Source: Daldinia sp. FL1419 (taxonomy: Eukaryota; Ascomycota; Sordariomycetes; Xylariales; Hypoxylaceae). From it: a stretch of 64,000 nucleotides of DNA. The stretch lies in NCBI GenBank assembly GCA_025201765.1, contig MU623466.1, positions 1 through 64,000 on the forward strand. The letters run 5' to 3'. A program made the translations under genes and the position numbers. Positions 45,889 to 56,690 of this stretch are shown in pieces; position 1 is the first letter of the stretch, and every line of letters starts with the position of its first letter. The notes below the pieces were generated by a model. It ran no database searches and was not told the DNA's origin. It saw only the letters and a list, made by a program, of their open reading frames with translations.

Positions 45889-46897
45889 GACGGCCAAGAT
45901 ATAGCTATAACTATAATAATTGTGAATAAGATTAGCATACCTACCTCGTACCTCTAAACTGAATCTGGAGCAGGACTTTCCTATGGGCTAGCAGGTAACG
46001 TACGATTCCATCGCGGTGGGAATCCTGGTTAGCACGCCTTTCGAGGACTCACTAACACCACTCTTGGACGCTTGTTTACCTGACCTTGATGATAAGCCGT
46101 GGGACAACGCCCGGAAGATATCAAGGTAGATACCTAGGTACCTTAGGTACGTACGTATGTAAGTAGATGGCTATCCGCCCGTAGAGAAAGACAAAGATAC
46201 CAGCTTTGTGGACCTAAGGTATGCTGGCGTTTTGCCCCATCAACAGAGGCCAAGTTAGCGTATAGTAAGCCTCCACGCACATATGTTCAGGTTGTAATAG
46301 CATTGGAAAATATTCAAGTATAATTATGAAATGTCTAGCGGTGAGAATTCTTGGAGAAGTCTTGGTAATCTTCCGATGAATTAATGCCTAACGTCGATCA
46401 CTAAGATGATGTGATGTGCCTTACATATTCAATCTCCGACCCCTGTTGTTTTACCGCATAGATGCCACCATAACAATAAAACACCTGCTGTCAATACAGT
46501 GTTATCTTCGACTCTTTTTTGCTTATCTTGGTTTTTGGCATTTGACTTGGCGGACGGCAGACGTTAGGAACAAAGACTTCCTTTATCAAACCCTTTGACA
46601 AGCTTTTCCCACAATATATCGATATGTTCCTAACTTCCTCTAGGCTCTAGCAGGCCTTTGGAAAAACAAAAGACGGCATCTTCCTGGTTTACTGCAGCCA
46701 GTGTTACTTAACCACAAAAGTATATATTTTCTCGGTTTTAATCTGTACTATAGCAAACACTTAAGGTTAGTAGCAAATCTGGTGGAATAGTGCTGCGTCA
46801 ACGAGAATCAATTCGAGGCCCCTTTCACAGCGTTGGAATCTTACAAACTACAGGTTCATGTTTGCCGCATATATTCTAAGCCAGGTACGAGTATTAA
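45393..46897. other. Intergenic, includes (AAT)n microsatellite
   Basis: This is the upstream region of the S41 gene and the downstream region of the broken oxysterol-binding gene. It contains an (AAT)n tract at 45843-45887 and clusters of TAGGTA motifs (about 45590-45605, 46130-46160). A 60-codon plus-strand frame at 46416 is not convincing. Confidence 0.5.
45843..45887 (+). repeat. (AAT)15 microsatellite
   Basis: About 15 perfect AAT units in an intergenic position about 450 bp upstream of the S41 peptidase start. The tract is long and pure enough to be length-variable. Confidence 0.9.
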
Positions 46898-48167
46898 TTA
46901 ATTGTCGTCGACTTGCCCTGTCGGCGCTAACGACCTGTGGGAAACACCCTCCGAGAACAAGGCTCCAGCCGCGCCGACTCTAATAAATTTCCACACTCCG
47001 ACCGTCCATTCTTGATTAAAGGTCCTGGCCGTCTGGTCTGGAATAACCTTAGCTAGGAGGGTAAATTCCTGATCATCATCGTGCGAAGGTTGGGAAAACA
47101 ACCTTGACCATTCGATATCAGTGCTTTCTTCCGCCGCGCGCATCTTCCGCTGTGCGTTTTCGATAGCACCTTTCTCTTCGGCAACAACGCGTATGCTCCC
47201 ATCACTAATGCCTTTTGCTACTTTACCCCATGTTTTTCTTGATTCCCATGGGCTTTGCTTTTCCACAGGGTTGGTTTGAAGCTCTGTTAGACCCACGTCA
47301 TCTATATCAAAATCATCGACTTGTTTCCCATTCATCCTGTCCACAATCGTAAGTCGATCGTTCCACTAGCCGCTTACTTCAAATAGAATTCTATCCCCGT
47401 CCCGGACGTTGGATATATCGGCTTGTACGCCATTTTTCTTCCCGGATCCCGGTATACTCTTACCCTGGAAATTGGTAATGGTTGCGAGATATCCCGAGCT
47501 TGACGATATATACCTAACAAGTGCCTTCCAATTCAGGATATGGTCGTCCAATCAACAGCCCCTTTATCAATAGGGCCGGCAGCGTCATCAGATGGCTCTC
47601 GCCGTGGTTATCGTCACGAATGATCGCGTGTCCGGTTTGGTGTACCCGAACCCCCGATGTGGGATTAAAAGTTGTCTCTCGCGCTACATAGCCTGAGGAT
47701 GAGATACCGTGATATTTGTTGTATAGACAGCATGCGGTTATTGGTGGGTGATGCGAAACTTGCTCGCATATTAATCTCGTTATGCTTCCGTCATTTCCTG
47801 TTAAGACCCCTAAGAACAGCTCTCCCAGAAATGCATTAAGTGGTTTCTTAACCCCGGCATCGCCATAATCGTCAGTAGAAGACCCTCCCGAAGCAGCCGC
47901 TATGTAAGCCTGGCGCTTAAGGCTACAGAGAAAGTTCTTTAGCACTAAGAGAGTGCGTTCCGCAGGGTCATTTTCCTGTGCCGGCTGCAGAAATAAGTCA
48001 TGGCGCTCAGCCCATGAGGCCGGTATTTCCACTACCGACTTAGGCGAAAGGGTGAAGGGCCTAGCGAAGATATTCGAGAGGTCACCTTTAACTGTTACTA
48101 GATAGGACGAGAAATCCTTCAACTGCGAGATATTTGATTGCGCCTGGGACACCCGCGCCTAGACCAT
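46898..48167 (-). pseudogene. Broken oxysterol-binding protein gene (Kes1/Osh4-like)
   Basis: Minus-strand text follows the Osh4/Kes1 family from end to end: NISQLKDFSSYLVTVKGDLS, AERTLLVLKNFLCSLKRQ, the signature EQVSHHPPITACCLYN, KGLLIGRPYPELEG, then SSSSGYLATITNFQGKS, QSPWESRKTWGKVAKG and WKFIRVG. Three lesions interrupt it. TAG is the third codon after the only in-frame ATG (48167; stop at 48161-48159). A frame change lies at about 47514-47520, where TAGG looks inserted. A TAG at 47368-47366 sits where the family commonly has a polar residue before W. Both TAG codons could be CAG to TAG, the RIP context. No GT..AG intron explains them. Family members move sterols and PI4P between membranes; this copy should be non-functional unless the assembly is wrong here. 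Confidence 0.75.
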
Positions 48168-48636
48168 GCCAACCTTTAGCGACGGAAGTATATTTTAACT
48201 CGAGATCGGGCGTCTAACAGAGTCCGGACTGAATTCAGCCGGGCGGGTTTTACCATGTTGAGGATCCAATATATAACGATATCCTAGCGGTGACCATTGG
48301 TAAATTTAGTGTGCTCCTAGTTGAGGATATAGTTAATGACGTCGTGTAGCGTCTTCGGGTTTTGACCTAACCTAGATTACTTTCAAATGGTCTGGGACTT
48401 ATTGTGGCAACTTTCCAGCGTGACTTGAGAACTCGACTAATACCTGCGGCAAGGCACTCTTATCTACCCAGGTACCTAAGCATCTTATATTGGAGATACG
48501 AGTGTCCTACGTATTGACATCGTTGTACTTAGCGTTACTATTATGAATTATAGGTAACGAAATAAGGAATGCGATAAAGCTAGAAACATAGGCACCCAGA
48601 GATCCGAATCCAATGTCACAGTCGCAAATCATATAT
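48168..48636. other. Intergenic, no feature seen
   Basis: This lies between the broken oxysterol-binding gene and the stop of the TIM-barrel gene. It contains one CCAGGTACCTAAG motif near 48469. No coding frame is present. Confidence 0.5.
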
Positions 48637-49656
48637 CTACGACTCTAGTAGCTCCAAGAGTGACGACATAGCCTTCTTGCAAAACTCGAGCATATCCGAG
48701 TATTTCTCAGGCCCTTTGCTATCAAAAACCTCTATAGACAGCCAGCCTCGAAACCCTGTCCCAAGTACGGCCTTCAGGAAGTCTTCAACGGGAAGATAAC
48801 CCCCGTCGTAAGGTAGCGGCCGATAATCATGGCTCCATTGACCTCGTGGTCGCAAACCATCCCTATCCTCTCTTGCTTCTATGGGGGGTTCCATCTTATA
48901 AGCATCCGAAATCTGCAGTAAGAAGATTTTCTCGGGTGGGACTACTTTGATCAATTCGGCCAGGCTCTGTTTCCACTTAGCTTCGAGATCCTCCCACGAG
49001 ATATCCTCGATTAGTCCAGAGTTTGTGGTTGGGTCTGCCCACTCGCCGCCGCCGCTCTGGAAGGTATCTAGACAGAGACCGAGATTCGACCGGTCAGCCT
49101 TTTTAACGATATGCCACACGTCTTTCCAACTGGGGGCGTGCGTAGCCCAACACCAATTCTCATACGCAATACGCAGCCCTTTTGTGGCGCACATATCCGC
49201 CAATTCAGCCAAGTCGCCGGCCAAGTCGTCGATCGACGATGATATCCCGGGCGCGTCGGATGATCCTACTTGCAACATATCCGTTCCCACGGCTTCCATT
49301 ATACGTATCCACCCTTCAGCACGCTCAAAAGCATTTTTCCTTGCATCACTACCCTTCGGCCAGCCTTCAAAGTTGGAGAAAGGCTGCAGCATCAAAATTT
49401 TGAGCTTATGCTCTTCCGCCTGCGTTTTGATCTCCTTTCCAATCTCGACGAGTGCATCGTAGTCCTTGGGATTAGGTTCCCAACCATGAAGCATCTTACC
49501 ATAAGCCAATATATCCGGCATAGATAGCTCTATGGCATCGAATCCGGCATCCGCTATGGCTTTAAGCTTCAACGGAAGCGTATGCGATTCCTTATGTCCG
49601 ATACTGCAAGTAGCATAGCATGTTGGAATTTTTGTACCTTGATAATCTACAGGCAT
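48637..49656 (-). CDS. Xylose-isomerase-like TIM-barrel protein (3-dehydroshikimate dehydratase-type)
   Basis: Single exon, ATG at 49656, 339 residues, a normal length for the sugar phosphate isomerase/epimerase (AP endonuclease family 2 fold) group. Barrel strands with the expected acidic metal ligands are visible: GFDAIELSMPD (beta-2), IAYENWCW (about 166, Glu), LGLCLDTFQSGG (about 194, Asp), IFLLQISDAY (about 245, Asp) and GWLSIEVFD (about 313, Glu). Fungal members are usually annotated as 3-dehydroshikimate dehydratase (quinate/shikimate catabolism to protocatechuate), but the fold also covers sugar epimerases. No other quinate-pathway gene is in the window, so the substrate stays open. 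No signal peptide; probably cytosolic. Confidence 0.8.
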   Translation of the reverse strand: MPVDYQGTKIPTCYATCSIGHKESHTLPLKLKAIADAGFDAIELSMPDILAYGKMLHGWEPNPKDYDALVEIGKEIKTQAEEHKLKILMLQPFSNFEGWPKGSDARKNAFERAEGWIRIMEAVGTDMLQVGSSDAPGISSSIDDLAGDLAELADMCATKGLRIAYENWCWATHAPSWKDVWHIVKKADRSNLGLCLDTFQSGGGEWADPTTNSGLIEDISWEDLEAKWKQSLAELIKVVPPEKIFLLQISDAYKMEPPIEAREDRDGLRPRGQWSHDYRPLPYDGGYLPVEDFLKAVLGTGFRGWLSIEVFDSKGPEKYSDMLEFCKKAMSSLLELLES

Positions 49657-50287
49657 CTCGTGAGAAGTATTTGGTAATTTTAGGCCGTTATATCTTTACT
49701 TGGTTTTTTAAAAAGCTATATTGGGTCGGGAGAGTGGGAAGAAGACCTGATGTATGCCACCCAGCTTGAATATTCCATACCGATGACGTCAACGAATATA
49801 GAATGCCTTGCTAATATGTGTATGCATGCCACTACGTAAGTTTTATGTAAATATCTGGTGCTACAAATAGTAAGCTGGACGACAATAAATAAAAGTGTAT
49901 TGGAAAGGAGCAACACCAATTTCTACGTAAAAATGATGCATTCTGCATTGGCCTCTGGCTAACTCGTTTAGGGATTTCTTCGTGATATCTCTATTCTCAG
50001 TAATACCAAATTTAGCCCCACTCTTCCACTTCCATCTCCCTGTAATGGCCCTCTCCTAGGGAATAGCCAACTTCTACCTATACATATTTACGTCTCATAT
50101 CATTTACAGGTTCAGACCTTTCGGTGTAGAGCTTGGATACAAACCGGCGCTTTGCGCTTTACGGAATAGGGAGAATTTCGGGCATGGGATGATATATTGT
50201 CATGGACACCTGTTGAACGAAATTTCACCATATTCCGAGTTATCCAAAGTATAATAATAACAGGTACCCAGCCTAAGCTAGATCAAT
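49657..50287. other. Intergenic, no feature seen
   Basis: This is the upstream region of the TIM-barrel gene and the 3' flank of the Zn2Cys6 regulator. A 67-codon minus-strand frame (49919-49716) overlaps the expected promoter and is discounted. Confidence 0.5.
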
Positions 50288-52830
50288 TCAAAGGTTATGC
50301 ACAAGGTCTATATGGCCGTTTCCGTCTAATAATGGAAATAGGTTGAGAGCGCCGAAAACATGGTCGATCCGATCCTGCTGGTCCCTACCCAGAAACGCGC
50401 CTGTTGTGGAATCAAGCGAATAGCCTAATGATAACAGGGCTGGATCGATGTCGTGGAATGGCGAAATGAATAGCTCGTGTGTTGGCAAGCTTTGAGGTTC
50501 ATCGGCAGCTTCCATATCCGATGGAAGGGCCCTTGGTTCGTTAGTATTCGTAGGCAGAGCGTCTTCTCGCGGTAATCTATCTTTTGGCACCAGTCCAAAA
50601 AGCTTAGATGAGCTTTCTGTGATTCGAAGACGTTCGTCAACGTCTTGTTTCTGAAGATGATCCAGTGCGCTAGACAGTAGAGATTTGGCAATGAGTGAGT
50701 ACTGCAGAGCATGTGCATCGCTCCTCGCAAGGTATTCCAGTCCGGAGATAGACATTCGGGCATACCTTTCAAGTATTCGTCCGAAACCTCCTAGAAGACC
50801 AACACCAAGTACCAGGGATGAGGCAAAAAGCCACGAGCTTCCAATGAGTTAGTTTAATACAAATATTTCGAGTCAGCTGGTTGCCCTTACACTATCAATG
50901 GCATACGCCCGTCTAGCACCTGTCGATTTACCAAGTCCGCTATCAACTCGGCCATCAAGCCCGCTGCATCAATGCATGCATTTGCGAGCCTCGTTCTCCC
51001 CGAGTTATCGTTACCACCGTTGTTAGATGGGTTGGCTATAGTAGGGATGTCTGGATCCGGCAAGCGCTTGTATAGCTCGTACATGAGGAATGGTCTAGCC
51101 ACTAGCATGACGGCATAATAATAAGATGACAAGACTTGGCATGCACCAATAACCTCCACTCCATCCTCTCGGGAGGATTCTGCAACGATTTGTTTTAGGC
51201 GGGGGAGCCATCTATCTGACCAATCTCGAAGTTGGCGGGAGATTCCCTCGGTAAGCTGGAACGAAATCTTTCTTCTAGAATAAACTCGGAGGACGATTTC
51301 TTCGGTAATTGAGAGTATTTGTACTGAGATATTTAAGAGGTCGAACTGTTCTTGTCCGTTAGAGTTGTAGGTTCGACAAGACACAGTGCAGTCCACGTCT
51401 GACATGGACGGCGGTCTACCCATAGATATGCTTAGAAACAAATCTAGAACCCGTAAGCTCTTCCATAAACGGTCCCTATTGCTATTAGTAAGTCCGAAGA
51501 GATTCCATTGTTGCGAGGATCATGCCTTCGAGTATGCATAGGTGGCCCGAACCGAGTATTTACTTCTGTCCTATGTAGGCCAACCGAGTAGGCCGCCCGC
51601 GCAGCGATGCCTTTCAACTTAGCTACAATAATCCAATAACACATCACAGGACTCACCGAAAAAAAGATAAGCTCCGTTGATCTGACACGCCCGAAGCATA
51701 TAGATGGTCACAAGGGCGAACGCTTGAACCGTCTCAATTCCTAGATCACCACCGAGGCATGACAAGGCCAAGGTCTTTGCGTATTGAAAAAGTCTGGTGG
51801 CGGACTCTTCATTGAGGGATTGCGAACCAATAGCCAAAACCAGGTAATTGACAGCGGATATCGCATCGGATGATTCGCCTTCTTCGGTAGTCCATGCTGA
51901 TATTGTATTCGCGAGCTGATCATTCTCAAAGAGGTTGACCAGTCCAGATGTCTGCAACACTAGTTAGACCGTGATATATAATGGGCAGACGTAATGCATG
52001 ATCCAACCAGGTTACCACTAGTATAAACGAGCGCACAAGCCGTACGGCGGTAGCCGAGTCCACATGTGGTTTCTCGCCGAAAGCCGAAAGTGACGAGTAG
52101 GAGGAAGAGTTTTCCAACATTGAAACCCGATCGGATTGTCCTGTCTGCGGAGTAAAGGCATTTGGGTCTATCCGAGACGTCACAATCTGACGTACGGTCT
52201 GGAAGAGGGAGAGCGGTGCGCAGTCCCCAACGAAAGCTTAGGTTTGATTAGCTAGGTACCTAGGTAGGCATTCATGGGGGTTTTTGGGGGGGGAGGGTTT
52301 CCAAGAATGTACTTAATACTGTATATAGGTACATACTTAGTTTTCCATGAGCATCACATAGCAAACGGGCTTCGCGGGGCACGTCCGCTTCTTCTTCAGC
52401 GGAGGCATCGCTTCGGAAGGTGGTGTCATCCGACGTGCGAGTCTGAGCGTGATTATGAGCGGGGGAAGGTTGCAGCGGAGGAGCGGAAGCGAGGATGGGC
52501 ATATCCGACTCTGTTGACGGAGCGGAGGATTGAGCTACGGGTGTCTCCGGAGAAGGCAAGGGAGGCCTTCTTCGACGGCGAGGTGTGGAAGAAAACCGGC
52601 AGGCTGAATCCACTCGTCTGCGTTTACAATAACTACATGGTAAGTTTCCGTCACATTTAACTACGAGATAGTTAATTCGGGATATAACTTATATCTATGG
52701 GAGGTATCCCTTGGGAGTTAGGTAAATAGGTAAATAGACGAAGAAGAATGCGCGCCTTACCTTTGCGTTGCTTACATGTATCGCAAGCGTTAGCAATTCG
52801 CGTACGAACAATTGAAGAAGGCATTGGCAT
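50288..52830 (-). CDS. Zn2Cys6 transcription factor with fungal_trans domain, one frame break
   Basis: Exons by eye: 52830-52761, 52660-52337, 52236-52016, 51951-51657, 51622 to about 50891, and 50837-50288. The first two join to form the binuclear cluster ACDTCKQRKVKCDGNLPC and SYCKRRRVDSAC, all six Cys present. The middle homology region follows, with GIETVQAFALVTIYMLRACQ, ARAAYSVGLHRTE and, downstream, LFLSISMGRPPSMSDVDCTV. Near 51480-51500 the frame that carries HRTEVNTRFGPPMH does not run into the frame that carries NRDRLWKSLRVLDL. Either a non-obvious intron (GTTCGG..AATAG) or a 1-base frameshift is needed. Such regulators bind paired CGG triplets in the nucleus. It lies upstream-adjacent to indoleamine 2,3-dioxygenase on the same strand, but a regulatory link is only a guess. 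Confidence 0.72.
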
Positions 52831-53422
52831 CTTTTCCTTCAACTTTGAGATGATATGCACCTTAGGTTAGGTTAATAGGTACCATGCCGTTATGTTTATT
52901 ACTTTGTTCTGTGAGGTTAGAAGTGCAGTTCGTCCGGTCCTTCCTAATGAATGTACCTACTAAGCACGGGCTACCTACCTGCCTAGGTACATTGTGCTAC
53001 ATAAGGAACCGGATATCGGAACTTCGGATGCTGGAAAGGGCGGAACACCACGACCCCAACCCAAGTACATAGGTAGTACCTACCTCTTAGCTTACGGATG
53101 CCAGGTGGGTCTGTACAATTTCGTTAGGCATCTAGGTACCTAGGTAGGTACCTTGTAGGTAAGTATAACCTATGGAAGCATATTGCCTTAGTTACCTTGG
53201 GTACTCTATTGTACGGTAAACTTATTAGGATGTATTTAAGACCTAACATTCCTGGCGCTGCTCCTATATTGGAATGTGGTATGACATGCTCATCGCCATA
53301 ATATTAGGAGGTAATATTAGGAGACACAGTTGTTATGTAAAGTCCATTTACCTCTTTCTATAACTACCTCTAGGTAAATTGTAGGTGCCTACTGGGCGTC
53401 TATCTATTCCAGGGTATCTAAT
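52831..53422. other. Intergenic, dense TAGGTACC cluster
   Basis: This is the promoter side of the Zn2Cys6 regulator and the 3' flank of the dioxygenase gene. One of the densest groups of ACCTAGGTACCTAGGTAGG motifs in the window lies at about 53130-53165, with others near 52985. No gene is seen. Confidence 0.5.
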
Positions 53423-54834
53423 TCATGTTGTCGAAGTCGTGACTCCCGCCAAGTACGTTTCGTCTCGCGTTTGCCTTAGAAAGGGTATCAACGCTGTTCC
53501 CCCAGTCCCAGTTAACTGCCTCTCTGGGCCCTCGTTAGGCCTCGATGATGTAGTAGCTAGATTTACCGTCGTGCCTAGGGTCTGCTTCCTCGACGGCACA
53601 ATAATATATCGCGTCACAATTTGCATATGTCTATTTCGAAAGTCTCCGAGAGCTTTAGTGGCGGCTTGAAACGATCGCTGCATCTGTCTCTCCTTTTCCG
53701 AGCTACCTTGCTCGCTTGCAAGCACTTTTATACTACCCATCTGCGATACGCGCTGTAGGAATGTCCTATGCGGCGTCGGCATATAAGAGCGAACCTCTTC
53801 GTGGAAACTTATTGCGACTTCGCCGGTCCTCGAATTTGAGGCAGGGACTGTACGCGTACCACTCCCGGACGAAGTATGTTCGATTCCAAGAACAATGTCG
53901 ATAAATTGAATAAGCGAGCTTTGACCGTTGCTACCACCTCTGAGCTGTTTCCAGCATAATATCCCTTGTCCATTTTCGTATAGTACTCCGTTAGGAAGCC
54001 CCGAAGCAGCCATATTCTTACTCCCAGCTAAATAAGGACGGATCCGGTGGTAAAAAACCATTGGGTCGCATCTTTCATCCATTCGGTCGAGCAATCTACC
54101 AAGTCTCCCAATGCAGCCTTCTAGCTCGTTCAATGCCCTGGTGATCGTCGAGTAATCTTGATGTGGAACCGACTCGAGTGCTTGGAGCATAGTTGGAATT
54201 ATACAGGCGCCTTCCGCTTCCATCGCTACCGAGACCGAGTAGAACCAGGACTCGTCTTCCGTACCGCTAAATGTATGCAAGGCCTTTAGCTTATCGAGGT
54301 CTCGAAAGTCCTCTCCGCTACTAGCGAAGTTCCATAAGTTGAGAGCAGCGTAAGTTGCTACCGGTGGAAGATGGAGATGCTCGGAAACTTGAAGGAATGG
54401 TGCTGATATTGACGGAGGAAGGATCTAATTGCTTATTAGCCAGGTAGTTATATCTACATCCAAAGTAAGAAGGCAAGCGATGGGTTTATCAAGACAAATC
54501 ATACCTCTGATGCCTTCTCGCCTCCCCAAATGTACCCATGAGTTAAGAACGATAATACTACATAAGCTCGCCGCCATTCTTCTTCAGTACGCAGTTTATG
54601 TGTCGAGAGCACTCTTATGGAATCCACAGCCGTTCGGATCGACTTATTCTTTAACATGGACGGAAGATTATCCATTATAAGCTCCCAAGGGGCATAATAA
54701 GGCTGCGGAAGTCGACATAAAGGCGCTCGCTCAGGAAGGAATCCATTCTTTGATATAGAGTGATTACGGATCAGGTCGTGATGCTCTGAAGATGTCCCAT
54801 TATGATCTGGCGAAGGTTGAGTGTGACCCGGCAT
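53423..54834 (-). CDS. Indoleamine 2,3-dioxygenase
   Basis: Two exons (54834-54505, 54424-53423) with a GTATGA..AATTAG intron give 443 residues. The haem dioxygenase signatures are present: AEEWRRAYVVLSFL-like text at about 87-100, FLTHGYIWGG, the block CDPMVFYHRIRPYLAGS near 229-245, RGGSNGQSSLIQFIDIVLG (about 272-290), and PTPHRTFL, whose His (about 329) is the expected proximal haem ligand. The enzyme opens the indole ring of tryptophan to N-formylkynurenine, the first step of de novo NAD synthesis (yeast Bna2). Fungi often have several paralogues. A basic, low-complexity C-terminal tail (about 390-443) follows the catalytic core. The gene is intact. It is the last gene upstream of the Zn2Cys6 regulator on the same strand. 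Confidence 0.92.
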
Positions 54835-55599
54835 TATGAAATACTATAAACACTGGAAGTTTGAATTTGGATTAATATTCAAGGACAGAGGTAAATAACA
54901 AATAAAATACAAGAATGGCCATCCACGAAGTTATACTCTATTTATTAAAGTGAGCTAAAGGGGTTCGGATGTGTTCGTGCGTCGGAACTCGGATACCGGA
55001 TCACGGAAAGGTTCCCAATAACATGAATGGTTTCTATCTTTCGCAACGTGGGCATTGCCGCCTCATATTCTGTTCGATTTCTTGAATCAGAACCAAGCTG
55101 AATGAGTGGACACATATTCGATATCTTACTATATTAATATACTTTTCGTAAGATGCGCCCTTTGCACTCTAACGCCTCGACGAATTACATTGCTTTTTAT
55201 CCCTACCATACGAATACACAACACTCGATACCATGCTACGATGTATCTACCTGATATGGCGGGGTAGAATAGCTCGTCTTATCGTTTACTTTATAGGTGT
55301 CTTGTAGGTTTATAGAAACCCTATCACTATAGGAATCATGATTTTATGCATTTTAGATGGCTCTCAAGCTGTGTGGGAACAGTTCATAGTATGGTGTTGG
55401 TCACACTCGTTCGACGACCTAGTTAGGTGGAAAATCAACCCAAAGCTAGCGACTCGCTAGCTGCATATTACTTTTTATTTTGAAGACTTAAAATTGCGCG
55501 GTTATCCTCGATGCCAGCCAGGTGAAAAGAGGCTCTAACAGTAACTTACTTCAAAACTGGAAGCCTAGACTTTGGGCCCTTGTTAGCCATCAATTAGAT
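54835..55599. other. Divergent promoter region
   Basis: About 765 bp shared by the dioxygenase (minus) and the bisphosphatase (plus). No motif stands out. An ATG at 55511 is followed by TGA after four codons and is not used; in-frame codons before 55600 lack an ATG. Confidence 0.5.
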
Positions 55600-56595
55600 A
55601 TGGCGGATACCGACTTAACGCATCAATTGCGGTCTGCCGTCCCTGGCCAGGCGTACAGGGGATTAGTTGACTCGGTGTTGCCCGCTTTAATCGACTGTAT
55701 ATCAGATATCGCTAAATCGCTCAGCACGTCCCATTATGTCTCGCAGGCGGGCAGCGCGAACGCTTTTGGTGATGACCAACTGAATGTTGACGTGCTAGCT
55801 GAGAACAGCATCCGAAGCGCCATTTCGCGTTGTTCTTTTGTTGTAACCGCCAGCAGTGAGGAGGACCCAGTTGAACGGCAAGTTCAAATTCAGCGAGAAA
55901 CCCCGGCCAACAACATCTCTGAGGAGCATTATACAGTAGCGTTTGATCCTCTGGACGGTAGTTCCATAATAGCACCCAATTGGACCGTCGGTACAATAAT
56001 TGGGGTTTGGCAAGGGAAGACAGCTCTTGGCCAACCGCCCTCCAGCAAACTCGTAGCTGCTGTACTCGGTGTCTATGGGCCGCGCACTACGGCCATCGTA
56101 GCGCTACGCGTTCCCGGCTCCGAGCCAGCATGCCTCGAAGTGGGAATAGGGCCTAACGGACTTCGTGATAGCGAAGTTATTAGGGCTGCCGTTCGACTAG
56201 CAGCGTCGTCGTCTAAAGCTCGTTACTTCGCCCCCGCAAACCTCCGTGCGGCCGCGGACGATGAAAAGTACATGAGTCTAATCACTCATTACATCCAGCA
56301 AAAATTCACGCTACGGTACAGTGGCGGGCTCGTCCCAGACGTGGTACATACACTAGTTAAGGGTCACGGCATATATATTTCGCCCGTGACCTCGGCTAGC
56401 AAAGCCAAATTGCGGCGTCTATACGAATTGTTCCCTCTTGCACTAATAGTTGAGTGTGCTGGTGGAACCGCGGTTGATCCGGCGGACGGGACAAATATAC
56501 TGGAGAGACCACTGGAAGACCTGAATGAGACGGCAGGACTGATTTGTGGCACAGCCGAGGAGGTGGAATTCGCAAAGAAGATTCTTCTTAACTAG
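55600..56595 (+). CDS. Sedoheptulose-1,7-bisphosphatase-like enzyme (FBPase superfamily)
   Basis: Single exon. The start chosen is ATG 55600 (MADTDLTHQLRSAVP), giving 331 residues; the open frame extends upstream but without ATG. Conserved phosphatase motifs are FGDDQLNVDVLAE, TASSEEDP (metal-binding Glu/Glu-Asp, about 86-93) and FDPLDGSSIIAPNW (Asp-x-x-Asp-Gly-Ser metal and phosphate site, about 116-129). GVYGPRTTAIVAL and YSGGLVPDVVHTLVKGHG follow, then LIVECAGGTAVDP near the end. This is the plant-type SBPase/FBPase fold that filamentous fungi carry in addition to gluconeogenic FBPase. It would dephosphorylate sedoheptulose-1,7-bisphosphate toward ribose production, presumably in the cytosol; the substrate is inferred from family annotation. 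It is convergent with the GH105 gene, the stops being about 95 bp apart. Confidence 0.85.
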   Translation: MADTDLTHQLRSAVPGQAYRGLVDSVLPALIDCISDIAKSLSTSHYVSQAGSANAFGDDQLNVDVLAENSIRSAISRCSFVVTASSEEDPVERQVQIQRETPANNISEEHYTVAFDPLDGSSIIAPNWTVGTIIGVWQGKTALGQPPSSKLVAAVLGVYGPRTTAIVALRVPGSEPACLEVGIGPNGLRDSEVIRAAVRLAASSSKARYFAPANLRAAADDEKYMSLITHYIQQKFTLRYSGGLVPDVVHTLVKGHGIYISPVTSASKAKLRRLYELFPLALIVECAGGTAVDPADGTNILERPLEDLNETAGLICGTAEEVEFAKKILLN

Positions 56596-56690
56596 ATAGT
56601 AACCATTATTCAAGAAGCGGAATAGATCAGGTGGAAAATCATGTCGGTCATACATCAGGGAATCTGATAAAATCCGACAGAATCTGCTAT

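Noticed and set aside
55511..55599. Upstream extension or extra exon of the bisphosphatase from ATG 55511
   Set aside because: The frame stops after four codons and a splice to the main exon would not add recognisable family sequence; ATG 55600 gives the normal length.
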